From Candidatus Melainabacteria bacterium (GTDB taxonomy: Bacteria; Actinomycetota; Actinomycetes; Mycobacteriales; Pseudonocardiaceae): 6,596 bases of DNA. Made by a program: the position numbers and the translations under genes. Below are positions 1-5,145 of the stretch, piece by piece. Position 1 is the stretch's first letter; each line of letters begins with the position of its first letter. The stretch lies in contig CAJCJE010000826.1 in the NCBI GenBank assembly GCA_903970565.1, positions 1 through 6,596 of the forward strand. Direction: 5' to 3'. Below the pieces are notes generated by a model. That model ran no database searches, was not told the origin of the DNA, and worked only from the letters and a program-made list of their open reading frames with translations.

Positions 1-44
1 CGCACGTCCTCGGTACTGGGCACAGTCGCTGGGTTGCTCGTCAC
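1..44 (-). CDS. Possible N-terminus of a divergent gene leaving the window
   Basis: On the minus strand a GTG at 44-42 opens a frame that runs off the window edge and reads MTSNPATVPSTEDV. This Thr/Ser/Pro-rich start looks like a normal actinobacterial N-terminus. A second in-frame GTG lies 12 bp upstream at 56-54. No convincing Shine-Dalgarno sequence precedes either one. MarR-family regulators are often transcribed divergently from a target gene, and this position would suit such a target, but only 14 residues are visible and no product can be named. The frame could be chance. Confidence 0.3.
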   Translation of the reverse strand, partial: MTSNPATVPSTEDV

Positions 45-146
45 TACAGGTAACACCGGCCTTCTGATCTGCCGAGCCACTGGTGGTGGGTGCGTCGAGG
101 GACGCGCGGCGGCTCCGTGGACTTCATGTTACGGCCGCCTCCCCAC

Positions 147-161
147 CCGGTAAGTTACCGG
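147..161. promoter_or_regulatory. 15-bp perfect palindrome, candidate MarR operator
   Basis: CCGGTAAGTTACCGG is a perfect 7-1-7 inverted repeat, about 77 bp upstream of the marR-type start and about 100 bp from the possible divergent gene. MarR dimers typically bind palindromes of this size between divergent genes, so autoregulation is a reasonable inference. A further GGTAAC half-site lies at 49-54. Apart from these sites and the short left-end frame, nothing else is recognisable in 1-237. A TAGCAT hexamer at 224-229 fits the TANNNT -10 pattern and would give a very short or absent leader for the gene at 238, but it has no good -35 partner. Confidence 0.5.
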
Positions 162-237
162 CCGGTCAGATCACTCCTACTTATCGGTTTGGGGTCGGAG
201 CGCATAACGGTGATCCTGTTCCGTAGCATGTAGGGTT

Positions 238-921
238 GTGCAACATCCGGGAACAACACGCCGGCTCAGCCGAACTGAACTGGATGTCTGGCGGTCATTT
301 CTGCGCGCGCACGCGCGCATCAGCCGGGCGCTGGAAAGTGAACTCCTCGCTGATCAGCGGCTGTCGCTGGCCTCCTACGACGTCCTCGTCCAACTCGCCG
401 AGACGCCGCACCGGCGCCTGCGGATGACCGAACTCGCGGACGCGGTGCTGTTGTCCCGCTCGGGTGTCACCCGCCTCGTCGACCGGCTGGAACGCGGAGG
501 CCTGGTGACCAGGGCGCGGGTGGACTCGGACGGCCGGGGCGTCGAGGCGGTGCTCACCCCGCTGGGCTTCGAGCGGTTGCGCGCGGCGTCGGGCACTCAC
601 CTGTCCGGGATCGTCACGCATTTCGCCGATGTGCTCGAGGGCGAGGACCTGGCGGCCTTCGGCCGGACCTGCGAGCTTCTGGGCGGCGCCAACGAATCGA
701 CCGGCGAGGTCGTGCTCGGCGAACCCGTTGAGTCCGGAATGGACGGTTTACTCGACGAGGGAACCCGGCGCAACAGCTTCCCGGACAACGACAACTCCGC
801 ACATCCCGACCATCCCGATGCTGATCACACCGGGTCGGACCACACCGATCCCGGCCGCCACACGGGGCCTGGCTCTGCCGGTCCCGGCCCCGGAAACCCG
901 TCGGACCCCGGCGAATCCTGA
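238..921 (+). CDS. MarR-family transcriptional regulator with Asp/His/Pro-rich tail
   Basis: Cytosolic DNA-binding regulator, probably a homodimer. The 227-residue product starts with GTG. Residues 13-45 form the usual N-terminal helix (DVWRSFLRAHARISRALESE). The winged helix-turn-helix covers about 44-110: MTELADAVLLS, then recognition helix SRSGVTRLVDRLE (73-85), then a wing rich in Arg/Asp/Gly (92-104). The C-terminal dimerisation helices end near residue 150. MarR proteins are usually 140-170 residues long. Here about 45 extra residues (183-227) form a disordered-looking tail rich in Asp, His, Gly and Pro, with His at 189, 192, 197, 202 and 208. The start has no strong ribosome binding site (TAGGG at 231-235 is too close), and an upstream ATG at 228-230 hits a stop at once, so GTG 238 is the best choice and may be near-leaderless. 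The ligand cannot be read from the sequence. Downstream genes converge on it. Confidence 0.9.
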   Translation: MQHPGTTRRLSRTELDVWRSFLRAHARISRALESELLADQRLSLASYDVLVQLAETPHRRLRMTELADAVLLSRSGVTRLVDRLERGGLVTRARVDSDGRGVEAVLTPLGFERLRAASGTHLSGIVTHFADVLEGEDLAAFGRTCELLGGANESTGEVVLGEPVESGMDGLLDEGTRRNSFPDNDNSAHPDHPDADHTGSDHTDPGRHTGPGSAGPGPGNPSDPGES

Positions 922-960
922 CCGGTACGGACCGGCGCGGACCGGCGCGGACCGGCGCGG
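921..960. repeat. Four tandem 10-bp repeats between convergent genes
   Basis: ACCGGTACGG is followed by three identical copies of ACCGGCGCGG. The first A is the last base of the marR-type stop codon, and the array ends 6 bp before the stop of the convergent DUF1003 gene. CCGGT (922-926) and ACCGG (931-935) could pair into a small hairpin. There is no T-run, so a role as an intrinsic terminator is uncertain; replication slippage of a G+C-rich unit explains it equally well. Confidence 0.85.
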
Positions 961-966
961 CGAGAT

Positions 967-1578
967 TCAGCTGGTCTCGCTCGGCTGGCGTTCCGGTTCG
1001 TCCTCCCAGCGCGGCGAATTGCGCACCTGGTCGGCATCGGGATGACTGTGTCCCGGCCGATTGCTCGCGACGGGGGAGTTCCCGTTGTTCTTGCGCTTGC
1101 GGGGTTTGGTGTCGTCGCTCAGTTCCTGGCGCAGCCGGTCCAGCTCACTGCGCAGGTAGTCACGGGTGGCGATCTCGCCGACGGCCAGCCGCAGCGCGGC
1201 CAGCTCCCTGGTCAGGAACTCGGTGTCCGCCTTGGTCTGCGCCGCGCGGGAGCGGTCCTCCTCCAGCGTGATCCGGTCCCGGTCGTCCTGTCGGTTCTGC
1301 GCCAGCAGGATCAGCGGCGCGGCATAGGCGGCCTGGGTGGAGAAGGCCAGGTTCAGCAGGATGAACGGATACGGGTCCCAGCGCAGCGAGGCGGCGGACA
1401 GGTTCAGCGTGATCCAGATGACCACGAACAGCGACTGCCAGAACAGGAACTTGCCGGTGCCCATGAACCGGGCCAGCCGCTCGGAAAAGCGGCCGAACGC
1501 CTCCGGGTCCACATCCAGCGTCAGTCGGCGCGGCCGGCGTGGCTGGTCCAGGCGGCGCCGCGAGAGCAGTTCAGGCAT
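967..1578 (-). CDS. DUF1003 family two-helix membrane protein
   Basis: Predicted inner-membrane protein of 203 residues, function not established for the family. After a basic N-terminus (RRRLDQPRRPRR) two transmembrane helices lie at about 45-63 and 70-92. The RWDPYPFILLNLAFSTQAAY stretch and the following LLAQNRQDDRDR are the hallmark of DUF1003. Residues about 98-158 are charged and heptad-like, likely a cytosolic coiled coil. The tail is Lys/Arg/Asn-rich and then acidic. ATG 1578 is chosen because CAGGAG lies 7 nt upstream; an in-frame ATG at 1608 would add 10 residues. The gene overlaps the end of the MgtE-N/CBS gene by 8 bp, indicating translational coupling and joint function. From memory, Mycobacterium tuberculosis has a comparable pair (Rv1232c then Rv1231c), which supports an old actinobacterial association. 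Confidence 0.88.
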   Translation of the reverse strand: MPELLSRRRLDQPRRPRRLTLDVDPEAFGRFSERLARFMGTGKFLFWQSLFVVIWITLNLSAASLRWDPYPFILLNLAFSTQAAYAAPLILLAQNRQDDRDRITLEEDRSRAAQTKADTEFLTRELAALRLAVGEIATRDYLRSELDRLRQELSDDTKPRKRKNNGNSPVASNRPGHSHPDADQVRNSPRWEDEPERQPSETS

Positions 1579-2893
1579 GGCTGGACTCCTGCCGATCGGT
1601 CGCGTCATGGGTCCGGCCGGCCCGCGACGAATGGTGATGGCTGTCGTGCAGGCCGGTCTCCCGCCAGTTCACCGGCAGCAGGTGGTCGAGCACGTCGTCG
1701 ACGGTGACCGCGCCGAGCAGGTGGTCGGCCTCGTCCACGACCGGCGCGCAGACCAGGTTGTACGCGGCGAAGTACCGGGTCACGTCGGTCAGCGGATCGG
1801 TCGGCGCCAACCGGGCCAGATCCGCGTCCAGCGCCCCGGCGACCAGGTCCGACGGTGGTTCCCGCAGCAGCCGCTGGATGTGGACGCAGCCCAGGTAGCG
1901 GCCGGTCGGGGTCGCGGACGGCGGCCGGCAGACGAACACCATGCTGGCCAGCGCCGGGGTCAGGTCACCGTTGCGCACCCTGGCCAGCGCCTCGGCGATG
2001 GTCGCGTCCGGGGTCAGCACCACGGCCTCGGGGTTCATCAACCCACCCGCGGTGTCGAAGGAGTACTGCAACAGCCGCTTGACCGGCGCGGACTCCTCCG
2101 GCTCCATCAGCGCCAGCAGCCGGTCCTTCTCCCGTTCCGGCAGCTCGGCCAACAGGTCGGCGGCGTCGTCCGGATTCATCGCCTCCAGGATGTCCGCGGC
2201 CCGATCCTCGTCGAGATGCGACAGGATGTCCTTCTGATCGTCGTCCGGCAGCTCCTCGATGACATCGGCCAGGCGCTCGTCGTCGAGTGCGTCGGCGACC
2301 TCGTGGCGCCGTTTGACCGGCAGGTCGAGCATGGCGGCGGCGACGTCCGCCGCGCGCATCGAGTCGTAGACCGCGATCAGCTGTTGGGCGCCCTGCGGCT
2401 GGGTGTCCAGCTCGGTCAGGCCCAGACCGCTGATGTCCTCCCAGGGCAGCACCTGCACCGAGCCGCGCCGGGCCAGCCGGCCGGTCCGCTCCTGCACGGC
2501 GAGCCTGGTGAACAGCCAGTCCCGCGTTCGGCCGCGCTCCATACCCGCGTCGATCACGATGGCGGTCTTGCCGGTGTTGGCCACGGTCACCCTGGCGTCC
2601 AGCAGCTGCCCGATGACCATGACTTCGTTGGTTCGCTGGAGAAAACGGCGCAGGCTGACCGACCCGGTGGACAGCGTGATCGCGCTCGCCTCGATCGAGT
2701 TCACCCGCAGCATCGGCACGAAAATGCGTCGACGGGTCACCAGCTCGACGACCAGCCCGAGCACCCTCGGTGGCTGTCGGCCGATACGCAGCATGACTAC
2801 GATGTCCCGAACCTTGCCGATGGACTCACCGTCTGGCCCGAACACCGGCAGTCCGCTCAATTGGGCAGCGAATACCCTGTTCACGGCGGCCAT
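1571..2893 (-). CDS. MgtE N-domain / CBS-pair protein lacking the Mg2+ channel
   Basis: Soluble 440-residue protein. Residues about 10-70 resemble a PRC-barrel (LSGLPVFGPDGESIGKVRDI), and 95-155 look like a second, weaker copy. Residues about 170-282 are the MgtE intracellular N domain, a helical superhelix with repeated ADxxEELPDDD-type motifs. YSFDTAGGLMNPEAVVLTP (277-295) marks the junction to a CBS pair at about 285-408, ending LLGAVTVDDVLDHLLPVNWR. True MgtE transporters continue with five membrane helices; none is present, and the protein ends in a His/Ser-rich tail (GLHDSHHHSS). In MgtE the N and CBS domains sense cytosolic Mg2+ and gate the channel. Here they may act as a sensor for the overlapping DUF1003 membrane gene, which is an inference. 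ATG 2893 has no Shine-Dalgarno; a TAGCCT box 6 nt upstream suggests a leaderless transcript. Annotation as a magnesium transporter would be misleading. Confidence 0.88.
   Translation of the reverse strand: MAAVNRVFAAQLSGLPVFGPDGESIGKVRDIVVMLRIGRQPPRVLGLVVELVTRRRIFVPMLRVNSIEASAITLSTGSVSLRRFLQRTNEVMVIGQLLDARVTVANTGKTAIVIDAGMERGRTRDWLFTRLAVQERTGRLARRGSVQVLPWEDISGLGLTELDTQPQGAQQLIAVYDSMRAADVAAAMLDLPVKRRHEVADALDDERLADVIEELPDDDQKDILSHLDEDRAADILEAMNPDDAADLLAELPEREKDRLLALMEPEESAPVKRLLQYSFDTAGGLMNPEAVVLTPDATIAEALARVRNGDLTPALASMVFVCRPPSATPTGRYLGCVHIQRLLREPPSDLVAGALDADLARLAPTDPLTDVTRYFAAYNLVCAPVVDEADHLLGAVTVDDVLDHLLPVNWRETGLHDSHHHSSRAGRTHDATDRQESSHA
1586..1591 (-). promoter_or_regulatory. Ribosome binding site deciding the DUF1003 start
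   Basis: On the minus strand CAGGAG stands 7 nt before ATG 1578 and lies within the last codons of the upstream gene. It favours this start over the in-frame ATG at 1608, which lies upstream of the site. Confidence 0.75.
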
Positions 2894-2899
2894 GCGCTC

Positions 2900-2905
2900 A
2901 GGCTA
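2900..2905 (-). promoter_or_regulatory. Candidate -10 box of a leaderless promoter
   Basis: On the minus strand TAGCCT (TANNNT pattern) ends 6 nt before ATG 2893, the spacing expected if transcription begins at the start codon. No ribosome binding site is present, and the -35 region about 17 bp upstream (TTCCGC) is weak. The rest of 2906-3090, between the divergent genes, holds nothing I can identify. Confidence 0.3.
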
Positions 2906-3094
2906 GTAGCCGCCGTCCAGCTGCGGAAATCGACCCGAACGTGGTAGCGGAGCGTGGGCGGACGTTCAGCCGGTTCTCACCCGCCGGAAATCAGCCGCGC
3001 TGATCGGCCGGGGATTCCGCGTCAGAGGCGTTGTGAAAGAGGACTCAAGCGAATGGCGGACGGGCCGGGTACGTGTCACGATCGCGAAAATTGG

Positions 3095-3108
3095 TTACCT
3101 GTCGGTAA
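3095..3108. promoter_or_regulatory. TTACC-N4-GGTAA inverted repeat upstream of the lyase
   Basis: TTACCTGTCGGTAA is a perfect 5-4-5 inverted repeat ending 21 bp before the lyase start and 8 bp before its ribosome binding site. That is a good position for a repressor to block initiation. Its half-site GGTAA is also in the palindrome at 147-161, but with a different spacer (4 bp rather than 1 bp), so the two need not bind the same protein. No clear -35/-10 pair could be assigned around it. Confidence 0.45.
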
Positions 3109-3116
3109 ACCTAGTT

Positions 3117-3123
3117 CGGGAGG
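3117..3123 (+). promoter_or_regulatory. Ribosome binding site of the CoA-ester lyase
   Basis: CGGGAGG lies 6 nt before ATG 3130 and fixes the start. Confidence 0.8.
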
Positions 3124-3129
3124 CCCCTC

Positions 3130-4089
3130 ATGGTCGATCGCCTTCGTCCGCGCCGTTCCTGTCTCGCCGTGCCGGGCAGTAATCCGCGCTTCCTGGAGAA
3201 GGCCAAGACCCAGCCCGTCGACCAGGTCTTCCTCGACCTCGAGGACGCCTGCGCGCCGCTGGCCAAGCCCGGCGCGCGCAAGAACATCGTCGCGGCACTG
3301 AACGAGGGCGACTGGGGTGATCGGATCAGGGCGGTCCGGGTCAACGACTGGACGACCGAGTGGACCTACCGGGACGTCATCGAGGTCGTCGAGGGCGCCG
3401 GCGCGAACCTGGACTGCATCATGCTGCCGAAGGTGCAGACCCCCGAGCAGGTGCACGCGCTGGACCTGCTGCTCACCCAGATCGAGAAGACGATGGGCTA
3501 CGAGGTCGGCCGGATCGGCATCGAGGCGCAGATCGAGAACGCCATCGGCCTGATCAACGTCGACGCGATCGCCAAGGCCTCGCCGAGGATCGAGACGATC
3601 ATCTTCGGCCCGGCCGACTTCATGGCCAGCATCAACATGCGTTCCCTGGTCGTCGGCGAGCAGCCTCCCGGCTACGACGTCGGCGATGCCTACCATTACA
3701 TCCTGATGCGCATCCTGATGGCCGCCCGGGCCTACGACAAGCAGGCCATTGACGGCCCCTACCTCCAGATCCGCGACGTGGAAGGCTTCCGCCGGGTCGC
3801 CGGCCGGGCCGCCGCACTCGGCTTCGACGGCAAATGGGTGCTCAACCCCGGTCAGGTCGAGGCCTGCAACGAGATGTTCAGTCCGCGCCAGGAGGACTAC
3901 GACCACGCCGAGAACATCCTCGACGCCTACGCCTATTTCACCTCCGAGGCCGGCGGCAAGAAGGGCTCGGCCATGCTCGGCGACGAGATGATCGACGAGG
4001 CCTCCCGCAAGATGGCCCTGGTGGTCGCCGGCAAGGGCCGCGCCGCCGCCATGTCCCGCGCCGACCGGTGGACCGCCCCGGAGGAGTGA
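3130..4089 (+). CDS. CoA-ester lyase, HpcH/HpaI/CitE superfamily (malyl-CoA lyase-like)
   Basis: Cytosolic Mg2+-dependent aldolase-type lyase that cleaves or forms a C-C bond in a hydroxyacyl-CoA, for example malyl-CoA or beta-methylmalyl-CoA to glyoxylate plus acetyl- or propionyl-CoA. The 319-residue TIM barrel carries the expected motifs: PGSNPRFLEKA (15-25), LDLEDACAP (35-43), RVND with substrate-binding Arg70, the Mg2+ ligands Glu136 in EAQIENAIGL and Asp163 in FGPADF, GKWVLNPGQ (234-242), and a C-terminal lid with Asp289, a candidate for the catalytic acid/base supplied to the neighbouring subunit. Its length and C-terminal extension fit malyl-CoA/beta-methylmalyl-CoA lyases (about 320 residues) better than short CitE proteins (about 270-290). 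The annotation 'citrate lyase beta' is unlikely, as no citrate lyase alpha or gamma gene is visible here. The exact substrate (malyl-, methylmalyl- or citramalyl-CoA) cannot be fixed. An acyl-CoA dehydrogenase follows 1 kb downstream. Confidence 0.88.
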   Translation: MVDRLRPRRSCLAVPGSNPRFLEKAKTQPVDQVFLDLEDACAPLAKPGARKNIVAALNEGDWGDRIRAVRVNDWTTEWTYRDVIEVVEGAGANLDCIMLPKVQTPEQVHALDLLLTQIEKTMGYEVGRIGIEAQIENAIGLINVDAIAKASPRIETIIFGPADFMASINMRSLVVGEQPPGYDVGDAYHYILMRILMAARAYDKQAIDGPYLQIRDVEGFRRVAGRAAALGFDGKWVLNPGQVEACNEMFSPRQEDYDHAENILDAYAYFTSEAGGKKGSAMLGDEMIDEASRKMALVVAGKGRAAAMSRADRWTAPEE

Positions 4090-4091
4090 TC

Positions 4092-4118
4092 AGGTCCGGT
4101 AGGTCCGGTAGGTCCGGC
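4092..4118. repeat. Three tandem 9-bp repeats after the lyase stop
   Basis: AGGTCCGGT occurs at 4092-4100 and 4101-4109, followed by AGGTCCGGC at 4110-4118. The array begins 3 bp after the lyase stop codon. No strong hairpin with a T-run follows, so this is a short tandem repeat rather than an evident terminator. It marks the left edge of the segment with the decayed ATPase. Confidence 0.8.
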
Positions 4119-4148
4119 CCGTGGAGTGGGCGCGTAAACGAACGTGCA

Positions 4149-4400
4149 CTGGAGTCGATCGAGATCGAGGGCTTCCTCTCGATCCGGTCGGCTTCGGTGT
4201 CTCTCGGGCCGCTCAACGTGCTGATCGGCGCGATCGGCCGGCTTGCAGATGAGAACCTGCGGTTGTTCGTGGGCGAAGTGGCGGGGCGTCGGCGCTGCCG
4301 ACGGCGGACAACATCGCGCTGCATGAGGACGCCGGAAACCTTGCCTGGTTCTCGGTGCTTGAAAGGGCCGTTCGACCGGTGCGGCGAGTGGGATCAATGG
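4149..4400 (+). pseudogene. Remnant of a RecF/SMC-like AAA_21 ATPase
   Basis: From 4149 the frame reads LESIEIEGFLSIRSASVSLG and then PLNVLIGA, the classic first two strands of AAA_21/COG4637-type ATPases, which normally continue into a Walker A of the form GxNGxGKS. Here LIGA is followed at once by IGRLADENLRLFVGEV, the sequence expected just after the P-loop helix. About 15 residues including Walker A are therefore missing in frame. Near 4278-4280 the homology shifts to another frame, where GGASAL follows, consistent with loss of one base. It then passes to TADNIALHEDAGNLAWFSVL, resembling the later DxxNLAxxL region of the family, so a second internal deletion is likely. No usable start codon precedes the frame: an ATG may once have stood before CTG 4149. 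The right boundary is approximate. The identification is by pattern memory; the loss of the P-loop is seen directly. Confidence 0.7.
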
Positions 4401-4429
4401 GATTTTCGGCTCGGCCGCGGCTTCCGGGG

Positions 4430-4627
4430 TCAGAGGAGGGCGCCGAGCAGGTTGAGCATGGACGTGAACAGCAGCCACATGGTCAGGCCGGTGGCGAGCA
4501 TCCCGAGCAGTACGGCGATGAGTACGGTATGTCGTGATCCCGGATTGATCTCGCGGACGCCGTCGTCCCAGGAATTGCGCTGTTTCGCGGCGAAGAGCGA
4601 ATCTTGAAGACTGCGGCGACTGCTCAT
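4430..4627 (-). CDS. Small single-helix membrane protein, 65 residues
   Basis: Unrecognised family. The protein has a polar N-terminal half (MSSRRSLQDSLFAAKQRNSW, then DDGVREINPGSRH) and one hydrophobic stretch from about 35 to 65. That stretch holds VLIAVLLGMLATGLTMWLLF and ends in LLGALL, giving one long helix or a tight hairpin. The basic/polar N-terminus suggests N-in or tail-anchored topology. ATG 4627 is preceded on the minus strand by AGGGG with 5 nt spacing. The frame stays open upstream to 4855, but that part reads as Arg/Ser-rich shadow sequence crossing the divergent gene. The gene lies tail-to-tail with the ATPase remnant and divergent from the zinc-ribbon gene. Function unknown; phage-like, toxin-like or simple envelope roles cannot be separated. 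Confidence 0.62.
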   Translation of the reverse strand: MSSRRSLQDSLFAAKQRNSWDDGVREINPGSRHTVLIAVLLGMLATGLTMWLLFTSMLNLLGALL

Positions 4628-4717
4628 CGTTACCCCTGTTGCCGGAGGACAGGACAGGTGTTCGCAATCATCAGCAGATCGAATGTAAGCGGTTACCCTG
4701 TGTCTAAGGTTGCTATG

Positions 4718-4736
4718 AGATAACGCACAGATAACG
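4718..4736. repeat. AGATAACG direct repeats 11 bp apart in a divergent promoter region
   Basis: AGATAACG occurs at 4718-4725 and 4729-4736, one helical turn apart, in an A/T-richer island (about 4681-4740) between the divergent small genes. CTGTG at 4699-4703 and CACAG at 4726-4730 add an inverted element around it. Helically phased repeats of this kind are common activator or repressor sites. On the minus strand TACATT (4687-4682) is a possible -10 box for the small membrane gene. Confidence 0.5.
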
Positions 4737-4738
4737 GC

Positions 4739-4758
4739 TTGGGCTTGCTTGGGCTCGC
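4739..4758. repeat. 10-bp tandem repeat TTGGGCTYGC
   Basis: TTGGGCTTGC is followed directly by TTGGGCTCGC, differing at one position, 23 bp before the zinc-ribbon start. It adjoins the AGATAACG repeats. It could be a regulatory element or simple slippage. Confidence 0.55.
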
Positions 4759-4781
4759 CTCGATCGGGTGATGCTGGGGTC

Positions 4782-4964
4782 ATGAGCAAGCATCGAGTGC
4801 GCGAGGAGAGTCGGAGACCCCGGTCCATTTTCGGTCGGCGCCGGGAGCGGGACAACCTGTTCGAGCGGAGCTTCCGGGCCTGTGTTCGTTGTGGTGACGA
4901 CGTCTACGTGCTGGCGACCGGCTGTCGCGGCTGCGGCCAGGCCCTCGAACTGCGGGCGAGGTGA
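4782..4964 (+). CDS. Small zinc-ribbon protein, 60 residues
   Basis: Basic small protein with an Arg-rich N-terminal half (RRPRSIFGRRRERD, 11-24) followed by CVRCGDDVYVLATGCRGCGQ. Cys34, Cys37, Cys48 and Cys51 give CxxC-x10-CxxC, the spacing of a zinc ribbon. The product is cytosolic and probably binds nucleic acid or a protein partner; no specific function is known to me. ATG 4782 is preceded by CTGGGG ending 2 nt away, too close for a good ribosome binding site; the in-frame TTG at 4749 would add 11 residues but has no better site. It is divergent from the small membrane gene across a 154-bp region, and is followed by 181 bp to the dehydrogenase. It could be co-regulated with either neighbour. 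Confidence 0.62.
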   Translation: MSKHRVREESRRPRSIFGRRRERDNLFERSFRACVRCGDDVYVLATGCRGCGQALELRAR

Positions 4965-5038
4965 TCTCTCGGCCGATCGGTGCCGGGCCGGTGTTTCATC
5001 GCGGTGGGTGAGGTCCCTCATAGCGCGAACGGTCGTTA

Positions 5039-5050
5039 ACTCGGGCGAGT
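5039..5050. promoter_or_regulatory. ACTCG-GG-CGAGT palindrome upstream of the dehydrogenase
   Basis: ACTCGGGCGAGT is a perfect 5-2-5 inverted repeat. A related half-site ACTCA is at 5059-5063 and another ACTCG at 5079-5083, giving several half-sites within 45 bp upstream of the acyl-CoA dehydrogenase. TAACTT at 5068-5073 fits a TANNNT -10 box. I read this as a possible regulated promoter, which would mean the dehydrogenase is not simply co-transcribed with the lyase. Confidence 0.4.
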
Positions 5051-5130
5051 GCTGCAATACTCACTGGTAACTTTGCCGACTCGCCTCCGTGACGAAGGGG
5101 ACCGGCCCGGTTCGGACCCCTGCCGGGGTC

Positions 5131-5138
5131 GGAAAGGA
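5131..5138 (+). promoter_or_regulatory. Ribosome binding site deciding the dehydrogenase start
   Basis: GGAAAGGA lies 7 nt before ATG 5146 and only 4 nt before the adjacent GTG 5143. It also lies inside the longer frame opened by GTG 5089, so ATG 5146 is preferred. Confidence 0.75.
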
Positions 5139-5145
5139 TTCCGTG

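Noticed and set aside
921..960. CRISPR-like array
   Set aside because: The repeats are only 10 bp, directly adjacent and without spacers; no cas genes are present.
1337..2947. Long plus-strand open frame opposite the MgtE-N/CBS and DUF1003 genes
   Set aside because: It is an antisense shadow of G+C-rich coding DNA: Gln/Arg/Gly/Val-biased, no domain pattern, and it crosses two well-supported genes.
2894..3129. Mg2+ riboswitch (M-box or mgtA leader) upstream of the MgtE-like gene
   Set aside because: No conserved riboswitch core was seen, and the gene appears to have a very short or absent leader.
3033..3182. Short GTG-initiated frame (about 49 codons) running into the lyase start
   Set aside because: Weak ribosome binding site, no recognisable protein features, and it overlaps the well-supported lyase start and the inverted repeat.
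3076..3906. 276-residue minus-strand open frame opposite the CoA-ester lyase
   Set aside because: Asp/Val/Leu/His-biased mirror of the lyase gene, without a credible start or motif.
4090..5145. Insertion sequence or transposase remnant
   Set aside because: No transposase motif, terminal inverted repeats or target duplication could be found by eye; only the ATPase remnant and two small genes are supported.
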